Assembly (NCBI GenBank): GCA_024277815.1
Contig: JAJRUM010000017.1
Span: forward strand, 1 to 48,408
Direction: 5' to 3'
Length of the DNA stretch: 48,408 bases
Source of the DNA: Gammaproteobacteria bacterium
GTDB taxonomy: Bacteria; Pseudomonadota; Gammaproteobacteria; Xanthomonadales; SZUA-36
Part shown: positions 44,623 to 48,408 of the stretch, piece by piece
Numbering within the stretch: the stretch's first letter is position 1
How the letters are laid out: each line of letters opens with the position of its first letter
Notes under the pieces: generated by a model
What the model saw: the letters and a program-made list of their open reading frames with translations, nothing else
What the model was told of the DNA's origin: nothing
Databases searched by the model: none
Made by a program: the position numbers and the translations under genes

Positions 44623-45888
44623 CTATTCTCCAACCGCTACGCTCTTATCCTCATAAAGAATAAATGGTTCGGATTCGCCGTCGATGACGCTTTCGTCAAC
44701 CACCACTTTGGAAACGTTCTCCAACGATGGCAGCTCGTACATGCTGTTGAGCAGGGTGCTCTCCAGGATAGTACGCAGGCCACGGGCACCGGTTTTGCGT
44801 CCCATAGCCCGCCGGGCAATCGCGCGCAAAGCCTCTTCACGGATGTCCAGTTCGGCACCTTCCATGATAAACAGTTGCTGATATTGCTTGATCAGCGCGT
44901 TCTTCGGCTCAACCAGGATACGCACCAGCGCCTTCTCGTCCAGTTCGCGCAAAGTCGCAACCACCGGCAAACGGCCAACAAACTCGGGGATCAAGCCGTA
45001 CTTGACCAGATCTTCCGGCTCTACATCAAGCAACAGCTTGCCGATATCCTCGACCGACTCCTTACTCCGCACCTCGGCCGAAAAGCCGATGCCAGAAGCA
45101 GAAGAACGTGCCTGGATGACCTTTTCAAGGCCGGAAAACGCACCACCGCAGATAAACAGTATCTGGCCGGTATCAACCTGCAGGAATTCCTGCTGCGGGT
45201 GCTTGCGGCCACCCTGTGGCGGCACCGAGGCAATGGTGCCTTCGATCAGCTTCAGCAGCGCCTGCTGCACGCCTTCACCGGATACATCACGGGTGATGGA
45301 CGGATTCTCAGCTTTACGTGAAACCTTGTCGATCTCATCAATATAAACGATGCCGGTTTGCGCCTTATCCACATCGTAGTCGCACTTCTGCAGCAGCTTC
45401 TGGATGATATTTTCGACATCCTCACCCACGTAACCGGCCTCGGTCAGCGTGGTTGCATCCGCAATAGTGAACGGTACGTTGAGCATTCTGGCCAGCGTTT
45501 CAGCCAGTAAGGTCTTGCCGGAACCCGTCGGTCCGATCAGCAGAATATTGCTCTTGGTTAACTCGACTTCGTCTTTGTCTTTCTGTGGCTCAAGGCGCTT
45601 GTAGTGGTTGTAAACCGCCACCGAAAGCACCTTCTTGGCATGCTCCTGGCCGATGACAAAATCGTCCAGAAACGCATGTATGTCCTTGGGAGTAGGGAGT
45701 TTTTCGTGCTCGCTCGCACTGGCCTCATCAAGCTCTTCGCGGATGATGTCGTTGCACAGCTCAACGCACTCGTCACATATATATACGCTCGGGCCCGCAA
45801 TCAGCTTGCGCACTTCGTGCTGGCTTTTTCCACAGAAAGAACAGTACAGAATTTTCCCGTCGCTGCTCTTGTTTTCTTGATCACTCAT
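44623..45888 (-). CDS. clpX: ATP-dependent Clp protease ATP-binding subunit ClpX
   Basis: AAA+ unfoldase that feeds tagged substrates to ClpP. The 421 residues start with a four-cysteine zinc-binding domain (C16, C19, C38, C41). Then follow Walker A ([11 protein letters not shown]), the pore loop GYVGED, Walker B (VYIDEIDKV), and the C-terminal [10 protein letters not shown] sensor region. clpP lies 32 bp upstream in the same direction; the pair is likely one transcript. Confidence 0.98.
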   Translation of the reverse strand: MSDQENKSSDGKILYCSFCGKSQHEVRKLIAGPSVYICDECVELCNDIIREELDEASASEHEKLPTPKDIHAFLDDFVIGQEHAKKVLSVAVYNHYKRLEPQKDKDEVELTKSNILLIGPTGSGKTLLAETLARMLNVPFTIADATTLTEAGYVGEDVENIIQKLLQKCDYDVDKAQTGIVYIDEIDKVSRKAENPSITRDVSGEGVQQALLKLIEGTIASVPPQGGRKHPQQEFLQVDTGQILFICGGAFSGLEKVIQARSSASGIGFSAEVRSKESVEDIGKLLLDVEPEDLVKYGLIPEFVGRLPVVATLRELDEKALVRILVEPKNALIKQYQQLFIMEGAELDIREEALRAIARRAMGRKTGARGLRTILESTLLNSMYELPSLENVSKVVVDESVIDGESEPFILYEDKSVAVGE

Positions 45889-45920
45889 TCACTTTACCCC
45901 GCAGGTTGCGGAAAATCTTA

Positions 45921-46547
45921 CTATTTATTTACGCCCGCGTCACCTTTTCTGCTATCAAGCAGTTCGTCAATCAAACCATACTCTTTAGCCTCATCCGGGC
46001 CCATAAAGTTATCGCGGTCGGTATCCCTGGCGATAGATTCAACTGACTGACCGGTGTGGGCCGCCAAAATTTCATTTAATTGTGTGCGTATTTTGAGGAT
46101 TTCACGGGTGTGAATCTCAATATCGCTGGCCTGCCCCTGGTAACCGCCCAGTGGCTGGTGGATCATGACCCGCGAATGCGGCAGGCAATAACGTTTACCC
46201 TTCGCACCTGCGGCCAGCAGCAATGCACCCATACTGGCTGCCTGGCCAATACACATGGTGCTGACATCCGGCTTGATGAACTGCATGGTGTCGTAAATCG
46301 CCAAACCGGCACTGACCGAACCGCCCGGGCTGTTGATATACAGGTTGATATCTTTCTCGGGGTTTTCGGACTCGAGGAACAGGAACTGCGCAATGATCAC
46401 ATTGGCAGTGTGGTCGTCGACCGGTCCGACCAGGAAAATGACCCGCTCTTTTAACAGCCGTGAGTAAATATCATAGGCCCGTTCGCCACGGGAGGTCTGC
46501 TCTACCACCATGGGTACGAGATTTAACGCCCGGGTTTCAGTATTCAT
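45921..46547 (-). CDS. clpP: ATP-dependent Clp protease proteolytic subunit
   Basis: Serine protease that forms a 14-subunit chamber with ClpX. The 208 residues contain Ser105 (GQAASMGA), His130 ([11 protein letters not shown]) and Asp179 (DTDRDNFM), the catalytic triad. I prefer the ATG at 46547; a TTG three codons upstream is possible and is nearer to the GGAT ribosome-site-like motif. The tig stop is only a few bases upstream, so tig, clpP and clpX look like one operon. Confidence 0.97.
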   Translation of the reverse strand: MNTETRALNLVPMVVEQTSRGERAYDIYSRLLKERVIFLVGPVDDHTANVIIAQFLFLESENPEKDINLYINSPGGSVSAGLAIYDTMQFIKPDVSTMCIGQAASMGALLLAAGAKGKRYCLPHSRVMIHQPLGGYQGQASDIEIHTREILKIRTQLNEILAAHTGQSVESIARDTDRDNFMGPDEAKEYGLIDELLDSRKGDAGVNK

Positions 46548-46564
46548 GTTATTCAATATCCGTT

Positions 46565-47872
46565 TTACCGGGCTGCCGCCTGGGTTGCTGCATTAATGGC
46601 TTCCTGGAAGCTCATCGGTTTATCTGTCACTTTAGCGTTATTGACAACCCAGTCAACCACCTGGTTCTCCAATACTGAATTTTCTACCGCCTGCAACATG
46701 CCCTGATCGTTGTAATACATCTGTACGACTTCACGTGGCTGCTCGTAGGTTTGGGCGATTTGCTCAATCGCTTCACGTACTTTGCCGCCATCGATTGCGA
46801 TCGAATTCTGGCTTGCCAGTTCAGCCAGCAACAGGCCACTGCGTACACGCTTGCGGGCCGGCTCGATGAAGTGCTCCAGCATCTCCTGGGTCACTTCGAT
46901 CTCGGCACCGCGCAGCATCTGCTGCAGCATGTTGCGCGCTTCGTTCTGGACGATGCTTTCCGGCACCAGCATGTCTTCGTGCGTTTCCAGCAGACGCTCG
47001 GCCAGCTGTGTTTTAAGCTGCGTGGTGATCGCCTGGCCCAGTTCGCGTTCGAGATTATTGCGAATTTCGACCTTGAGGTCATCGGCCTGGCCACTGTCAA
47101 CACCGAACGACTTGACGAACTCCTCGTCAATTTCAGGCAGTATGCCTTCCTGAACATTGGCCAGCGTCAACGCCACTTTGGCCTTTTTACCCGCCAGTTC
47201 AGGCTCACGGTAATCAGCCGGGAACTCCAGCTTGAGGTTCTTTTCATCACCGGCTGACATCTTGGCAACGGCTTTCTCCAGCGCCTCGAAGCCGGATTCA
47301 CCGAGGATAATGGCGAGCCGGTGCTTGCCCTCCCCGGGCACCGTACCTTCATCGGTTTCTGCAGTGTACTCAACCAGTGCCTGGTCACCTGCCACTGGCT
47401 TGCGGTCGACATCTTCCCAGTTGATCTTTTGTTTCTTCAGCGTCGCCAGCATTTCGTCAACGTCATCAGCAGTAACGCTGACGTCGGGGCGCTCAATGCT
47501 GATATCGGCCACATTGATCGGCTCCAACTCGGGGAACACTTCGATAATGGCGTTGATCTCGAGGCCGGTTTCATTGTCCAGCACCGGTACTTCTTCGATC
47601 CTCGGAGTGGCTGCCAAACGCAGGGACTCCTGCTCGATGGCCTGCTGCAAGGAGGTCTGTGCGGTCTGCTGGATCACTTCCTGGGTCGCTTGCGGGCCAT
47701 AGCGCTGGCGCAACACGCTGAACGGGATGCGGCCCGGACGGAAACCCTTGAGTTTGACCTGCTTGCCGATCTCACGTAGCCGCGCATCGATCTGCCTGGT
47801 TACTTCCTCGGCGGGAACCTGAATTTTCAAACGCTTTTCAATGGCGTTGGTGCTTTCAACTGAGACTTGCAT
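46565..47872 (-). CDS. tig: Trigger factor
   Basis: Ribosome-bound chaperone with peptidyl-prolyl isomerase activity, first to meet nascent chains. The 435 residues begin [20 protein letters not shown] and include the ribosome-docking loop [18 protein letters not shown] central PPIase domain (about 150-245) and the long C-terminal chaperone arms follow. I chose the ATG at 47872, which fits the family; a TTG four codons upstream is closer to the AGAGG ribosome site. It lies 52 bp after tRNA-Leu. Confidence 0.97.
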   Translation of the reverse strand: MQVSVESTNAIEKRLKIQVPAEEVTRQIDARLREIGKQVKLKGFRPGRIPFSVLRQRYGPQATQEVIQQTAQTSLQQAIEQESLRLAATPRIEEVPVLDNETGLEINAIIEVFPELEPINVADISIERPDVSVTADDVDEMLATLKKQKINWEDVDRKPVAGDQALVEYTAETDEGTVPGEGKHRLAIILGESGFEALEKAVAKMSAGDEKNLKLEFPADYREPELAGKKAKVALTLANVQEGILPEIDEEFVKSFGVDSGQADDLKVEIRNNLERELGQAITTQLKTQLAERLLETHEDMLVPESIVQNEARNMLQQMLRGAEIEVTQEMLEHFIEPARKRVRSGLLLAELASQNSIAIDGGKVREAIEQIAQTYEQPREVVQMYYNDQGMLQAVENSVLENQVVDWVVNNAKVTDKPMSFQEAINAATQAAAR

Positions 47873-47924
47873 GAATGGTATCAACCTCTTGGTGATGTCT
47901 TTGTCGTACCGGTGACGGTGTTAT

Positions 47925-48009
<85 letters not shown>

Positions 48010-48047
48010 TAACTGTCGTCCGAACTGATATTCCATCGGGAGTTAAG

Positions 48048-48123
48048 TGGTGGGCCATCTAGGACTCGAACCTAGAACCAATAGATTAAGAGTCTACTGC
48101 TCTGCCAATTGAGCTAATGGCCC
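48048..48123 (-). tRNA. tRNA-Lys (anticodon CTT)
   Basis: 76 bases including CCA. Acceptor GGGCCAT pairs with ATGGCCC, and the anticodon stem-loop GTAGA-CTCTTAA-TCTAT gives CTT. The T arm CTAGG-TTCGAGT-CCTAG is regular. Confidence 0.95.
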
Positions 48124-48175
48124 GTTAATTAGCCTTGCCTGCACGGACTTTCTCCGCCTGCCTGCGTCATTAATA

Positions 48176-48252
48176 TGGGGTGGACGATGGGGCTCGAACC
48201 CACGACCGCCGGAATCACAATCCGGAGCTCTACCAACTGAGCTACGCCCACC
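48176..48252 (-). tRNA. tRNA-His (anticodon GTG)
   Basis: 77 bases including CCA and the extra 5' G that pairs with C73, characteristic of histidine tRNA. The anticodon stem-loop CCGGA-TTGTGAT-TCCGG gives GTG. Confidence 0.96.
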
Positions 48253-48287
48253 ATTGTTACCTTTCGCCTGACGTCATTATACCAATA

Positions 48288-48368
48288 TGGCGCGCCCGGC
48301 AGGACTCGAACCTGCAACCCTCAGCTTAGAAGGCTGATGCCCTAATCATCTTATGTCCCAATTGAGCC
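48288..48368 (-). pseudogene. Broken tRNA-Arg (anticodon TCT) at the right edge
   Basis: The 3' half is normal: anticodon stem-loop AGCC-TTCTAAG-like with TCT, T arm GCAGG-TTCGAGT-CCTGC, acceptor strand CGGGCGC and CCA. The 5' half is not. The D arm reads GGCTCAATTGG, then about 17 unusual bases, and the expected 5' acceptor GCGCCCG is absent. Instead the sequence folds back: CCAATTGAG-CCAACAA-CTCAATTGG (48358-48382), and the plus strand then reads like a tRNA D arm (CTCAATTGGATAGAGC). A real pseudogene, a recombination joint, or a chimeric end of the clone or contig would all fit. Confidence 0.7.
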
Positions 48369-48408
48369 AACAACTCAATTGGATAGAGCATTCTGTCCGC
48401 CTGGATCC

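Noticed and set aside
48129..48317. 62-codon open frame over tRNA-His and tRNA-Arg
   Set aside because: It is tRNA sequence translated; no protein support.

Overview
The window looks like chromosome of a free-living, probably marine gammaproteobacterium with roughly mid-50s percent GC. The main evidence is gene order. The minus-strand run prmB-aroC-asd-fimV-truA-trpF-trpB-trpA-accD-folC-dedD-cvpA-purF and the run serC-pheA-aroA-cmk-rpsA are classical gammaproteobacterial blocks, as is tig-clpP-clpX-lon-hupB-tRNA-ppiD. The proteins resemble gammaproteobacterial families, but a two-cysteine DksA, an Oar-type TonB receptor and an M2 dipeptidase point away from the enterics. I cannot name a genus. 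I see no phage, plasmid, integrase, CRISPR or classical insertion sequence.

Layout. Positions 1-18739 hold one unbroken minus-strand block of 18 genes (fimV split in two by a stop codon). Many neighbours overlap by 1-8 bases. The block makes aromatic amino acids (aroC, aroA, pheA, trpFBA, serC), aspartate-family precursors (asd), purines (purF), folate (folC), malonyl-CoA (accD) and translation components (prmB, truA, cmk, rpsA). Positions 18811-27496 hold psd, a 436-bp inverted-repeat element, a lipoprotein M2 peptidase, an unknown secreted protein, ppnN and a large TonB-dependent receptor. Positions 27952-32495 are the most accessory part: tRNA-Pro inside short repeats, a structured non-coding module, a two-gene operon for a secreted EEP-fold enzyme and a phospholipase-D lipoprotein, a ZIP-like membrane protein and a DUF1232-like protein. 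Positions 32535-39219 hold another copy of the hairpin element, pepQ, cysS-sufE, dksA, a stand-alone yidD, a dihydroorotase and fabI. Members of a second repeat family lie in three successive gaps there. Positions 39306-48369 hold ppiD, tRNA-Asp, tRNA-Val, hupB, lon, clpX, clpP, tig, and tRNA genes for Leu, Lys and His, then a damaged tRNA-Arg at the right end.

How the genes fit together. The left block is a biosynthetic super-cluster around chorismate: AroA and AroC make it, PheA takes it towards phenylalanine, and TrpF/TrpB/TrpA finish tryptophan; SerC belongs to serine synthesis. The right block is protein quality control: trigger factor, ClpXP, Lon and the periplasmic-side chaperone PpiD. 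The strongest items for a second look are the in-frame stop in fimV, two families of intergenic hairpin repeats, the EEP-PLD operon, the structured module after tRNA-Pro, and the folded-back tRNA-Arg at the right edge.
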